This document shows positions 11,624 to 20,404 of a stretch of 30,033 bases of DNA, in pieces; within the stretch, counting starts at the first letter, position 1, and every line of letters begins with the position of its first letter. The notes beneath the pieces were generated by a model. The model searched no databases and was not told where the DNA came from. It was given only the letters and a program-made list of their open reading frames with translations. Made by a program: the position numbers and the translations under genes. Source of the stretch: Cudoniella acicularis (Eukaryota > Ascomycota > Leotiomycetes > Helotiales > Helotiaceae); NCBI GenBank assembly GCA_013054445.1, contig JAAMPI010000622.1, forward strand, positions 1 through 30,033, given 5' to 3'.

Positions 11624-12682
11624 TTAGCTGGTTTTGAAAGGGTTGAAGCCAGCCTTCACCATATCCACGGCTCTCTTCGTGGCCTCATCCAAATCATCAT
11701 CTTTCAAGCCGATCGCGGAATTGGCAAGGCCCCGGCTGGTCTCGAAATCACCGCCCCCATTGGGAAAGAAGGTGCGGGAATACATGGCCTTCGCAAATCC
11801 CTGCCTGTCTCCTTTCTTCATCGCCTCGATCCCGTCCTTATATCTCTGCGCACTTGGCTCGTATTCGATTGTCCAATCGCTGTCAGTTGTGCCAATGTTG
11901 CGGTGAATGCTGTCTAGCATATCTCGTTGAGTGATCCGGAAGCTGGAAATGTACAGGGGCTTGTTCTTCCATTGCGAAATGGTGGGCGACTTGTCATTTG
12001 CATCCTCGGGTAGCTCCTTGAGGCTCAAGAGGCCGGCCAGGGCTCGACCACATTGCTCCCAGGTGCTGATGTTGGTGTACGTTTTACCGTCGTCGAAGAA
12101 GGTGGCCTTTTTATTAGCAATATCGAAGCCGAAAGAGCCCAAAGATAAACTCCATTTGTACCAAAAGCCGCACAACAACGCGATGTATGAAGAACCAAGG
12201 GCTTCAATCTCCTTACAGCGTTCAAGGGCGCCCTCGCCGTACAAATCCTCCTTGCGGAGGGACTCGTTCATGATATCGGACCCGTATGAGTTGGGCATAA
12301 TGTAAGGAACACCGGCCTTGACCGCGGCCTTGACAATCTTGCTATGGGTGTCCGGAGGGGCGAAGACGGATAGGGTGATCACAAGGAATTGCTGGCCCTT
12401 GAGGGCTGAAACAAGAGAGTCCTCATTATCATAGTCGACCACGACTACCTTGATAGCATCAGGCGGACCTTTGCTGTCCGCTCGGGTCAGAGCAGTCACG
12501 GTATGCTTGCCGGTCTTGAGAAGTTCTTTGGCGAAGTGCTTCCCGAGATTACCGCTCACCTGAGAATATCATCAGTTGACCATTAAAACGAAATGATCGT
12601 GTTGACTTACGCCTACGATGGCGACTCTTTCGATGCGGTTGGTGAAGCCAGTAAGCTGGTCTTTTGCGCATTGAGGGGCCAT
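11624..12682 (-). CDS. NmrA-like / isoflavone reductase-like NAD(P)-binding protein
   Basis: The gene has two exons: 12611-12682 (24 codons) and 11624-12559 (311 codons plus stop), with a 51-nt phase-0 intron (12560-12610) having GTAAGT donor, CTGAT branch-like site and TTCTCAG acceptor. The 335-residue product starts MAPQCAKDQLTG. Splicing assembles the Rossmann dinucleotide motif GVSGNLG at residues 24-30, right after the VAIVG strand. The rest fits NmrA-like / isoflavone reductase-like short-chain family members (CipA-like): a TVTALTR strand, VVVDYDNEDSL, and a long substrate domain containing YGEGALERCKEIEALG. Such proteins are cytosolic NAD(P)H reductases or redox sensors that usually lack the SDR Tyr-Lys pair. 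The substrate is unknown. The frame is intact and the length is normal for the family (about 300-350). Confidence 0.9.
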
Positions 12683-12872
12683 ATTGGGAGTTGAATAATT
12701 CTGGCGAGTGGAATTGGCAAAATTGAAGCAGGGCACGCCGGATCACGAATTCTAGAATGGAGGGGTCGATGCAAAGAGGTATGCTTGAGTTTCTGTGAAA
12801 GGAGTTGTAGATTGTTGGAGGGTAGAAGATGAGAGGAAGTTGAGATGAACAAACATGGTTTGAGAAATGTCT

Positions 12873-12883
12873 GGAATATATAC
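12873..12883 (-). promoter_or_regulatory. TATA box of the NmrA-like gene
   Basis: GTATATATTCC reads toward the NmrA-like gene about 190 nt upstream of its ATG and is followed by a pyrimidine-rich leader (CTCAACTTCCTCTCATCTTC), as expected for a fungal core promoter and 5' UTR. Confidence 0.5.
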
Positions 12884-14436
12884 TTTCGAAGAGACCAAAC
12901 CCGCGGCTTTAAGAACTGGAGATACAATTGACCTCGCGACCGGCCTTCAGCTGTGTAACTTCGCCACTGCAAGGGCAAGAAGCCGGTGGGCTGTTAGCTG
13001 CATCCCACGCTAACCCCAGATCGTAATCCCTTTTCTGTCCTTTGTTAGAATGTCTCGAGATTAAGTGGCTCTTGTTTTGTGACGTAACCTTAGAGCTCCG
13101 TATACGCGCATGGAAGATGCCATTGACTGATAAGGCGCAAATGGACTTTACGGAGCAGTGTTTCACATCACCGGCTATTCACCGCGGAGTTCGGGGTATC
13201 AGACTTTCCAGGCTAACTTCATTTCGTATTGCTTTTACGCCAAGCCATTTTGGTAAGAATTTCAACCCAGCATACTGTTACTGGGGGTTGATATTGAAGC
13301 TTGGGGGAAAGTCTTGTACCACTTTTGTGATATTAGAAATCTCATATTTTGATCTTAAGCTTACATACAACTGCGTCCGTCATAGACATTAGTTTATGAT
13401 ATGATCTGAGATGCACCGGATATTCTTCGGCATTTCTTTTCGCCCCTCATTGCGAGGTCATCATGTGTTGGAACCGAATTGGGACCCTAGCTAATCCTTT
13501 CAGCCACTCCCGTCGTCCAGCCGCCACTGATTTACAGGGGACAGGCCGTTGTCATAGTGTAAGCGCCCGGTTGGTAAAAGAAGAATTGGTATTGAGTTTC
13601 GATTTCCGATAACCAAGAATCGATGTATGAGGAATCGATTTTCAGCCCTCAATTTTTACAATTCTCAGTATCAGGTTTGCTAAACGCGCGAACTTGAAAA
13701 TAAGACTTTTGTCCCTTCCACTAATAGATTTGCCACCTCGATCACGTCCCAGTCGGCATCGATTTCCTCCTACAACATCATACTTTGTGATGAAATACAC
13801 GAATGTGAAGAAGCAGCCCTGCTGAAGAATTTTATTTATATTTTTTTTTTAGGATTTACATGCTTCTTGGGCGACGCGCGTATGTATCAAAATTTAGAAG
13901 TTGAATTTCCAACATCCTGATTAGCTCGCTGATTCGCCGTCTACACGCCCTCCGCCAGTTCAATCCCCTCATGCTCGAGGCAGACTTCCTCTCGTACGAA
14001 TCGTTTAATTATTTCTTCTGTCCTTTGATCTCATTTCTCTTATATGTTCCCAAAGTCTGTCAAATCACAATTTTATTTGTAATCATGCCAACTAGAAGCT
14101 CCGGCGTCCAACAATTCTATATTTGGAGCTCCTTGGGAACATCCTCACGATATCCAGGTTTGAATTTCGGCGTTGTCACGCACAGGAACCGACAGAGGAA
14201 CTCTTATAAGCTCTCCCTTCGCAAAACTAACTATGATGGATGGTTGGATGGCAAGGAGGAAAGGGATTGGGCATTAGGGAAGGAGGAAGGAGGGAATGTT
14301 TAGGAAGTTGCATTTGTATAAAGTTTGAGGGCAGGGGAAGTGGAAGGCAAAGTGGTAGTATCATGAGAGTTTGCACTGATTGCACGGTCTATATTGATTG
14401 AGCTTTGAACATGGGAACTGAAGTGAGAATGGTGGA
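12884..14436. other. Intergenic, no supported gene
   Basis: This holds the upstream flank of the NmrA-like gene and then unremarkable sequence with a poly-T run near 13845. Frames at 13042-13392 and 13971-14303 have no domain and poor composition. No RNA gene is recognised. Confidence 0.35.
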
Positions 14437-14795
14437 ATGAAACTGAATATTCTGGTATTGTCTTATCCGCCCAATAATATGCACCAGTATCAAGCCGTAG
14501 CTTCCAGATGCTCGACGACTTCGAGGGCGCACAAGCCGACAATGGTGCCAACGGGAGACGAATGTTTGCCGAAGGCGATCAAGCAGCCGCTCATTGAGGT
14601 CGACGGGGACCAAAAGAAATTGCAGACGCTGAGAACGCAAATGGAAGAGCATCGGGACTGACGGTCGGCGACAGTGTTGGGAGGTAGCGGGAAGATGCAG
14701 GATGAAAGATGTAGAGTATCAGGAATTGCAAGGCAGGAATGAGCGGTGGCAAGCTGATGCGGAGCAAATTTCTCGAACCATGAACGGCAGGTAAA
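14437..14795 (+). pseudogene. Coiled-coil-like coding remnant
   Basis: Two adjacent plus-strand patches look coding but lie in different frames: IEVDGDQKKLQTLRTQMEEH, closed by TGA at 14659-14661, and VEYQELQGRNERWQADAEQI, closed by TAA near 14797. Both are charged and heptad-like, suggesting one broken coiled-coil protein or exons whose splice sites I cannot place. They lie just beyond the 3' end of the minus-strand pseudogene at 14872. No family is recognised. Confidence 0.25.
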
Positions 14796-14880
14796 GAGAT
14801 TTAACCCTAACGTTTGCTGCGAGTCTTTCGACTTAGAGTTGTGATCTATCTCCCTGGGCCCTTCGACAGGATCAGTGTAA

Positions 14881-15165
14881 ATTTGCATGAAGGGACCATC
14901 CCTGATTGTACTCCTGGAAACTGGCGGAAGGCGGAGCGTATACATTGTCCGCAGCGGGGATTTGCACAGAGGAGTCGTACTGATCGTTTTCTTGGAAACT
15001 ATCCGCAGCAGCAATTTGCACAAAGGACTCATTTTGATTGTACTCCTGGAAGCTGGCGAAGGCGGAGCATATACATCGTCCGCAGCGGGGATTTGCATAT
15101 AGGAGTCATCCTGATTGTGTTCATGGAAACAGGCGGAAGGCGGAGTATTTCCTCCGCCGCTGGGG
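14881..15165 (-). repeat. Coding tandem repeat, about 78-bp (26-residue) unit
   Basis: There are four copies, about 15091-15165, 15012-15090, 14961-15011 (27 bp shorter, in phase) and 14884-14960. The protein consensus is SFQEYNQxxSxxQIxAADxV followed by YAPPS. The copies keep codon phase except the second, which has GGCG-AAGG where the others have GGCGGAAGG, a one-base loss that frameshifts the host reading frame. Confidence 0.75.
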
Positions 15166-15507
15166 TATTCTTGTACGGTTTTGGATTTGCTGTTGCGTCC
15201 GCGAGACGATGAAGATTTATGCTTCTGACTACTGCTTCTTGCGGAATCATCTGACGAAGGCGGCGGGCGGGACTTGGCCAGCTGGGAGGCCGTCTTCCTA
15301 CTCTCCTCGAGGGGGCTATTCAATGAGTCCCGAATCTCGTTCAGGCGCTTGTCCTTGCCCCAATCGATAATGTTCCGGACGTACTTGCGGAACTCCACGT
15401 AATCTTTGGGCTTCTGAAGCAAGAAACTATCGACCTTCCGCGTGTAGTATTTAAGCTCATCATGCTTCCAGGATACGTACAGTCGCGCCTCCGTGCCGTT
15501 CATGGCG

Positions 15508-15784
15508 TGTCACGACCCAGGGTCATGTGATAAGTCACGTGATTAGTTCTGATGTTCTAGTGTTCCTGGTCACGAGGACAGAATTCAGGAACTCAGGAAC
15601 TAGGACTATTACGACCTATATAGCTATATAGATTTCCTATGTTTAAGCAGTATGCTTAACTTACTTACTTAACAATCACTACTTGATTACGAGAACGCTC
15701 TATCAGACCCTGCTTGACGCTTCTAAGGCTAAGTAAACCCCGTTCACGTGACATTGAGATCTCACGTGATAACAGAACGTTATA
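15508..15784. mobile_element. Solo LTR (277 bp) inside coding sequence, TGGCG duplication
   Basis: It begins TGTCACGACCCAGGG and ends AACGTTATA (TG...TA; the related copy at 16530 ends TTACA, so the terminal CA probably mutated). It is flanked by TGGCG at 15503-15507 and 15785-15789. It contains TATATAGCTATATAG near 15617 and CACGTG cores near both ends. Removing the LTR and one TGGCG joins ...AAFSIA to MNGTEARLY in frame, so the insertion site lies inside an exon. Confidence 0.88.
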
Positions 15785-16265
15785 TGGCGATGCTAAATGC
15801 GGCACTGTTAATCGGCCGGACCTTATCGCTCTTGCAGTGCTTTAGCCGGCGGTTAAGGCGTTCGGCAATATTGACGCGTGATGTAGAGCCTCTAAGACAT
15901 TGATTTGTCGCCACCCTAGGACTATCAGCCTTGAACACGATGACAAAGAACGGATATACTAGGCCCTGAGTGTTAGCTACCATCTCATTTCCTATAGAGC
16001 GAAGTTAGGCCTGTTACTAGGGAAATACTCTAAGGCGGTTATATCTATAAAGCATATCAGGTACCGGCGTACTAACTTTAAGCTTAGATCCGACATTTAG
16101 GACAACCTGTTTAGCTATTAGATTTTTGTCGATACGCTTAAGATTGTCCGATCGTCTAGGATCAGGGAAGATATTAGCCTTAAAATAATTTTCTATAGCG
16201 GGTTCTACGGTTCCTATTTCAAGATCGTACAAACGTGTATTTTGCCTGAGCTAATCCGATGATAG

Positions 16266-16530
16266 CGTCACGACACACGTGATCTGTCATGTGATTGGAT
16301 CGACAGGATCTCGCGTAGATCCAAAAGATCCAAGGGATCCGGGGGATCCCGTGATCCTAGGGACCACCACTACCTATATAGCCATATAGTTTTCCTATGT
16401 TAGAGCTTCGTGCTTAACTCATACTCTTAGCAATAAGATAACTTTCTACCAAGGATCTGTTTGACGCTTCTAAGACTAAGTAAACCCTCTCACGTGATAT
16501 CGCTATACCACGTGACAACAGAACGTTACA
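16266..16530. mobile_element. Second, related LTR (265 bp)
   Basis: It is similar to the LTR at 15508, particularly its 3' half: CTATATAGCCATATAG, GACGCTTCTAAGACTAAGTA, CAACAGAACGTTACA. It starts CGTCACGAC in place of TGTCACGAC. The flanks (GATAG and CTAAG) do not match, so there is no clean target duplication. The two LTRs share orientation, but the DNA between them is host pseudogene, so they are not the two ends of one element. It carries a cluster of GATC sites between about 16300 and 16365. Confidence 0.7.
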
Positions 16531-16612
16531 CTAAGCTCGTCGAAATCTGCGAATAGCGTTTTGGAGGTATTAGACGAGGTGGCCTCGATTCTGTCGAGGA
16601 AACGCCTGGCAT
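16531..16612 (-). pseudogene. Candidate N-terminal fragment of the LTR-disrupted gene
   Basis: An ATG at 16610-16612 opens a 27-codon frame (MPGVSSTESRPPR, then PPKRYSQISTSLV) that runs straight into the LTR at 16530. The composition is coding-like and the strand matches the pseudogene on the other side of the LTR. I infer that this is its 5' end, and that sequence between the two parts has been lost, given the missing target duplication. Confidence 0.35.
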
Positions 16613-17793
16613 TTCAAGACAAACCTCGAAGAGTTACCGCCTATCTATTTTAGAAGGGTCGCGAGGGGTCTGGCGTGGGAGCAACACGCGCGGTGTTGAT
16701 GGTTGATGTTGGGGTGAGGAGGGTTAGGGTTGTGTAGGGATTATGGAGTGTTGATCAATTGGTTCTGTCAAACAACGAACCCAATCAACTGACCGAAGCT
16801 ACTTCTGCGGGTTTGGAGGAATGAGTCACAATTGGTGGTTCAGGCCGTTTGTTACAGCTATGATTCGCTGGCCCAGATGCAACCCCGCTCGACTAAGTGC
16901 GGCACCCGATAAATCTGCCGTCCCTGAGGCTCTTACTCACGTGATGATGAGCATGTGAACCCCTGATTCAAAGTGGATTAACCGCAATAGTCCGCAAGAC
17001 TTCACGAATATCTGGTACATGTGGCTTCATATTCCCAACCGAAATATATTTCTTCCCATTCTTCGAAGAGGTATCCCTGAAAGATATCACATCGGTTCGC
17101 TCGAGTTCTAAACAAGTTTTATCCAGCTTTACCATTCTGCTACTCTATCAGTCATGGAAGGTGGAGGAAAACTCAGGGTTACCAAACGGCCTACTGGCTA
17201 CAACCCCGAGCACCGCGAACAGACCTATAAGAATAGCGAGCAAGACAAAACCAACAATTATGCAGCCAAATAACTGGGTCTAAGCAGCGTGAAATCGCGC
17301 AGCGCCCTAGCAAATAGAGCGTCTACTTGATAGGCGCCTGACACTATTTTTGTGATACATCCTGTACTGGTACATCCAGCACGGCCTGTCAGTTTTCTAT
17401 TGTCTCTTCAGCGAATGACAGTTTTGCAACAAAGAGGCAAACCAGAGTGCCAGTGCTCGAGAAATTGTATAAGTACTCCAGCATTGTGCCAAATTACGGC
17501 TCATCCGCACAAGTCAGTGATTCTCAACTATACTTTGGATGTAAGTATGGATAGAGATGTGGAAATCAATACTGACAATGCCTAGATATCTTTTGCCAAC
17601 GCCTCCGTCACCATCTCATACAACATACCCAGACGTCCCTTCAAGAGCTGTGGCAACGACCATCACTCCTTGGAGATCCCTTTGGAGAATAAAACCAAGG
17701 ATCACTTTGCCTCTCACTAAGGTATGCATGGCACCATCCACTTAGATAGCGTTAGGAACAAAGCTAACACTTCTCGACTGCAGCACCACCGGG
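16613..17793. other. Intergenic with two doubtful small frames
   Basis: A 39-codon hydrophilic frame starts at 17154 (MEGGGKLRVTKRPTGYNPEH). A second frame starts at 17415 (MTVLQQRGKPECQCSRNC); a GTAAGT...CCTAG intron (about 17540-17584) would extend it to end near 17720. Neither joins in phase to the Cys-rich frame at 17794 by canonical splicing. A CACGTG site lies near 16938. Otherwise nothing is supported. Confidence 0.3.
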
Positions 17794-18030
17794 ATGACTG
17801 CCAGTTCCGGTCTGACGGGAGCGTGCAAGAACTCCCTGTGCAAGCATTTCAACAATGAGCACAACAGTTATAAGTGTAAAGCACAGGGATGCCGCAAGAG
17901 GTGGAAGATCTGTAAAACTGGGGAGCACGATACGGTATCGGAAACCGGAAAATATGTCATCTGCGCAAAATGTCACGACCATCCTGCTGGAGGACCTGAC
18001 GGATTTATGGAATATGCAGACCTCACTTAA
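17794..18030 (+). CDS. Small Cys-rich protein, 78 codons (possibly a 3' exon)
   Basis: The 78 residues hold eight Cys, six of them spaced C-x4-C-x11-C-x4-C-x5-C and later C-x2-C, with His residues near several of them: GACKNSLCKHFNNEHNSYKC, CRKRWKIC and VICAKCHDHPAGG. This suggests a zinc-binding or disulfide-knotted fold; there is no signal peptide from this ATG. A CTGCAG acceptor-like site sits just upstream (17783), and the frame is open back through it, so this could be the last exon of a longer gene. It converges on the 663-codon gene, with its stop 68 bp away. The family is not recognised. Confidence 0.45.
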   Translation: MTASSGLTGACKNSLCKHFNNEHNSYKCKAQGCRKRWKICKTGEHDTVSETGKYVICAKCHDHPAGGPDGFMEYADLT

Positions 18031-18097
18031 ATCATTGCTGTAGATCTCAGACGCATAGGAACAGACGTTGAACCTGTAGTTGGTTCTGAATGAATAT

Positions 18098-20089
18098 TTA
18101 TGCACCTTCAGATTCCTTTGCGCACTGATCGAGCCAAGCTGTTATTCTTTCGAACTTGTCACTTGTGTATTTGACTTTCCCAGGATCACTTACATCATCT
18201 TCTGGATCATCGTCTGATTCATCATCTGATCCTTCCGAGATGATCCATGAGTGGCTGTATATGACCTTTTCTGCGGCAGGCCATCCGTAACTCCGTAGCC
18301 AGCCAAATATGCTTCGTGTTGCCATCTCCGAGATAGTCTCAGGCACTAGCGCAGTCTCCTTATGCGTGTCCAAAATGATAGTGTCATCCACAGTGGTATA
18401 AACACTCTGTTTCGTTGTGTCACTGCAGAAGCCTGGGTCCCGTACATTTGCACCATTTTTCAAGGCCCAGGACCAACTAGCGTAGCGTAGATAATGCCCT
18501 GCCGCGCAATGTGCATGTGTACGAACGCAGATATCAGTGTCAGAAAGCGCTGTAGTGCCGAATGGACGCCAAGGGCAGATTGGAAGGCGAGAATTCAACT
18601 CTTCCCCCGCGAGATAAAGTAATCGACATTCGTCCGATCGATATATACGATCGCAACCTGGAAAGGGCTGAGGATCTAGACTCATAAACGTTTGTGTTGT
18701 GTTTGTCCATGCTGCAGAATGAATTTCGATCGCAATGAACCCATTCCGACAGTGTTGTAGGATAGATCGCGCCATTCCAGTAATGATAGCACCAGTCCAC
18801 AGGACCGCAACTTTCGGTTGTTGTCTCCCCAGGACCATCGCAAGAACCTTGTAATCTTTTTTGGCAATTAGAGGATCCAGGACTTCAAAGATTGGCTGAA
18901 TCCATGCACTGACGAGGTTGCATGGTATATGAGGATCAAAGAATGTGTTGCAAAGAAGCGATTCTATGCCACGTCTACTGCAGCTCAAAGTCATATAGTA
19001 AGGCAGTAGCCTAAAATCCTGAAGGATCTCGTCTTTCTCGTCGACATGCCCAGAGGGAGGAGACGAGGAGCTTCTTGGCGGCGAGGAAATATCGGCCGTC
19101 GCTATTTGAGTCCGTACACAGGAATCGTGAGAACTCGGTAGCGGGAGACTCGCTTTTGTCAGAGATGGAAAGGTCAAAGCAGCCGCCAGAGCTGCGGAAC
19201 ATTGACTGCCAGCGTTGTGGAGCAAACAAAAGTCGGTCAAATAACCAAGAGCAACATCAGAGCTTGGTGGTGATGATACCGAATCGAACGAGCTTTGGGA
19301 GATGCTTGCCCGTCTGAGCCTGAATTGGTGATCCGCTGAGATAGACGTAGTAGACCATGGTGACCGATAGACGCTCTCATTCCGTTTGATCTCTGCCCGC
19401 CAACCCTCATCCTTAGCTAGGATCGCTGCCCACCATCGTGCAGCATCGTTACTCGCATCGCCGAGATTGACGTCGATGGTATCTAGCAGGCTTTCACTAC
19501 CGTCGTCTCTCCATCCCGCCTGGTGGCATAAGTATACCATACGGTCGTTCGACTGGGCAGCAAATGTCCCTGGTGTTTGCTGCATTTCCACCCAACGTGC
19601 TGATAGTATGTATGACCAGGCAAATACTAGAATAGCGAGGCAATTACCATTTCTTGACTGTGTCTTGTGATGCTCATGGAACTCTGGCCAATTGGCAAAA
19701 CGATCGTCGCCTGAGAAGGAACAAGATATTGACTTTTGGACCCCCAATAGAAGCTGATTAGGCATGATTTTCTCTTTGAGGTCGCAGTCTCCTTCGCCTA
19801 CACTCCACAAAGACTCCCCATTAACGTACAGGACCGATAGACCGTTAGATAGCGCTTTAGTATGAAGGTCAAATTCCGGCTTGTTGCTCTGCTCCCGGAA
19901 GGCAACCAAATTATGGCCGAGATATGACGGAACATTGCCAAGCATATTTCGAAGGCGAAGGGATTCAGGCGAAAATCCGCTCTGGAGATATGGTTTTCTT
20001 GTATGAGACGACCATCTTTGTGAGCTCTGAGCATATATCCGTTGAATGTCGACTTTGCTGGGTCGAAGCTCATCCTCTACCTCGTCCAT
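18098..20089 (-). CDS. Conserved-looking hypothetical protein, 663 residues
   Basis: A single-exon frame of 663 codons starts MDEVEDELRPSKVDIQRIYA and ends CAKESEGA. The ATG at 20089 has an A-rich context (ACAAATATGG). I recognise no catalytic motif. There are Trp-rich globular stretches (SARWVEMQQTPGTFAAQSND, DDAARWWAAI-like), a Ser/Pro-rich linker around the middle (ISSPPRSSSSPPSG), a second globular part with VLWTGAIITGMARSILQHC and SWSWALKNGA, and an acidic C-terminal tract (DDESDDDPEDD). No signal peptide or clear membrane segment is seen. It looks like a large cytosolic protein family of filamentous ascomycetes with no assigned function. The frame is intact in a setting of dead elements, which argues that it is maintained. 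Confidence 0.8.
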   Translation of the reverse strand: MDEVEDELRPSKVDIQRIYAQSSQRWSSHTRKPYLQSGFSPESLRLRNMLGNVPSYLGHNLVAFREQSNKPEFDLHTKALSNGLSVLYVNGESLWSVGEGDCDLKEKIMPNQLLLGVQKSISCSFSGDDRFANWPEFHEHHKTQSRNGNCLAILVFAWSYILSARWVEMQQTPGTFAAQSNDRMVYLCHQAGWRDDGSESLLDTIDVNLGDASNDAARWWAAILAKDEGWRAEIKRNESVYRSPWSTTSISADHQFRLRRASISQSSFDSVSSPPSSDVALGYLTDFCLLHNAGSQCSAALAAALTFPSLTKASLPLPSSHDSCVRTQIATADISSPPRSSSSPPSGHVDEKDEILQDFRLLPYYMTLSCSRRGIESLLCNTFFDPHIPCNLVSAWIQPIFEVLDPLIAKKDYKVLAMVLGRQQPKVAVLWTGAIITGMARSILQHCRNGFIAIEIHSAAWTNTTQTFMSLDPQPFPGCDRIYRSDECRLLYLAGEELNSRLPICPWRPFGTTALSDTDICVRTHAHCAAGHYLRYASWSWALKNGANVRDPGFCSDTTKQSVYTTVDDTIILDTHKETALVPETISEMATRSIFGWLRSYGWPAAEKVIYSHSWIISEGSDDESDDDPEDDVSDPGKVKYTSDKFERITAWLDQCAKESEGA

Positions 20090-20404
20090 ATTTGTATAAA
20101 ATGGATGTCGACTTGGTATTGCGGCGATGAATCTAGCAATTAAGCAGGAGGTTTAGTTATTTCTGAGGATACGATGCTTGTTTTATAGGGTCGTGGAACA
20201 CAAGGGTTATGAAGGGCGCTAGGTCGGGTGGGCCGTGGTTGGGTTGGTGGCATGCACTACAGTGACGCGCAATTGCTGTTAACCGAAACCACTTTAAAAG
20301 CGCGTTTTTACGCGTCTTCCCCCTAACCATCCTACATATCCAACACTAAAATACCACCTCGACGTAATCCTCTCGGTCCTAGCTCTGGCAATCGACAACC
20401 TTAT

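Larger units (their letters stand above)
14872..16265 (-). pseudogene. PD-(D/E)XK nuclease-like (DUF7924-type) gene, LTR-disrupted
   Basis: The parts in coding order are 16264-15785 and then, after the LTR at 15508-15784, 15507-14872. From memory of the family this matches large uncharacterised fungal proteins with a PD-(D/E)XK-like core: PDMLYRYNR supplies the Asp, and FFVIVFKAD is the strand where a Glu-x-Lys is expected; here Glu is replaced by Val. The expected PQQQAQ segment reads P, TAG, TAA, Q, A, TAA at about 15999-16019, all explained by CAA/CAG to TAA/TAG. Another in-frame TAG lies near 16253. After the LTR the frame resumes as MNGTEARLYVSWKHDELKYY, followed by YVRNIIDWGKDKRLNEIRDS, a Ser/Arg/Lys-rich linker and a 26-residue tandem repeat. 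A 1-base deletion in the repeat near 15055 shifts the frame. The corrected frame ends at TGA 14872-14874. The gene is clearly dead. Confidence 0.7.

Noticed and set aside
11634..12305. Plus-strand frames over the NmrA-like gene
   Set aside because: Antisense shadows of the intact minus-strand exon.
15508..16530. One LTR retrotransposon with its two LTRs
   Set aside because: The DNA between the LTRs is host gene that joins in frame across the first LTR, whose own TGGCG duplication shows a separate insertion.
16720..16732. TTAGGG-like telomeric word
   Set aside because: Single copy; also found as isolated words at other sites, so no telomere array.
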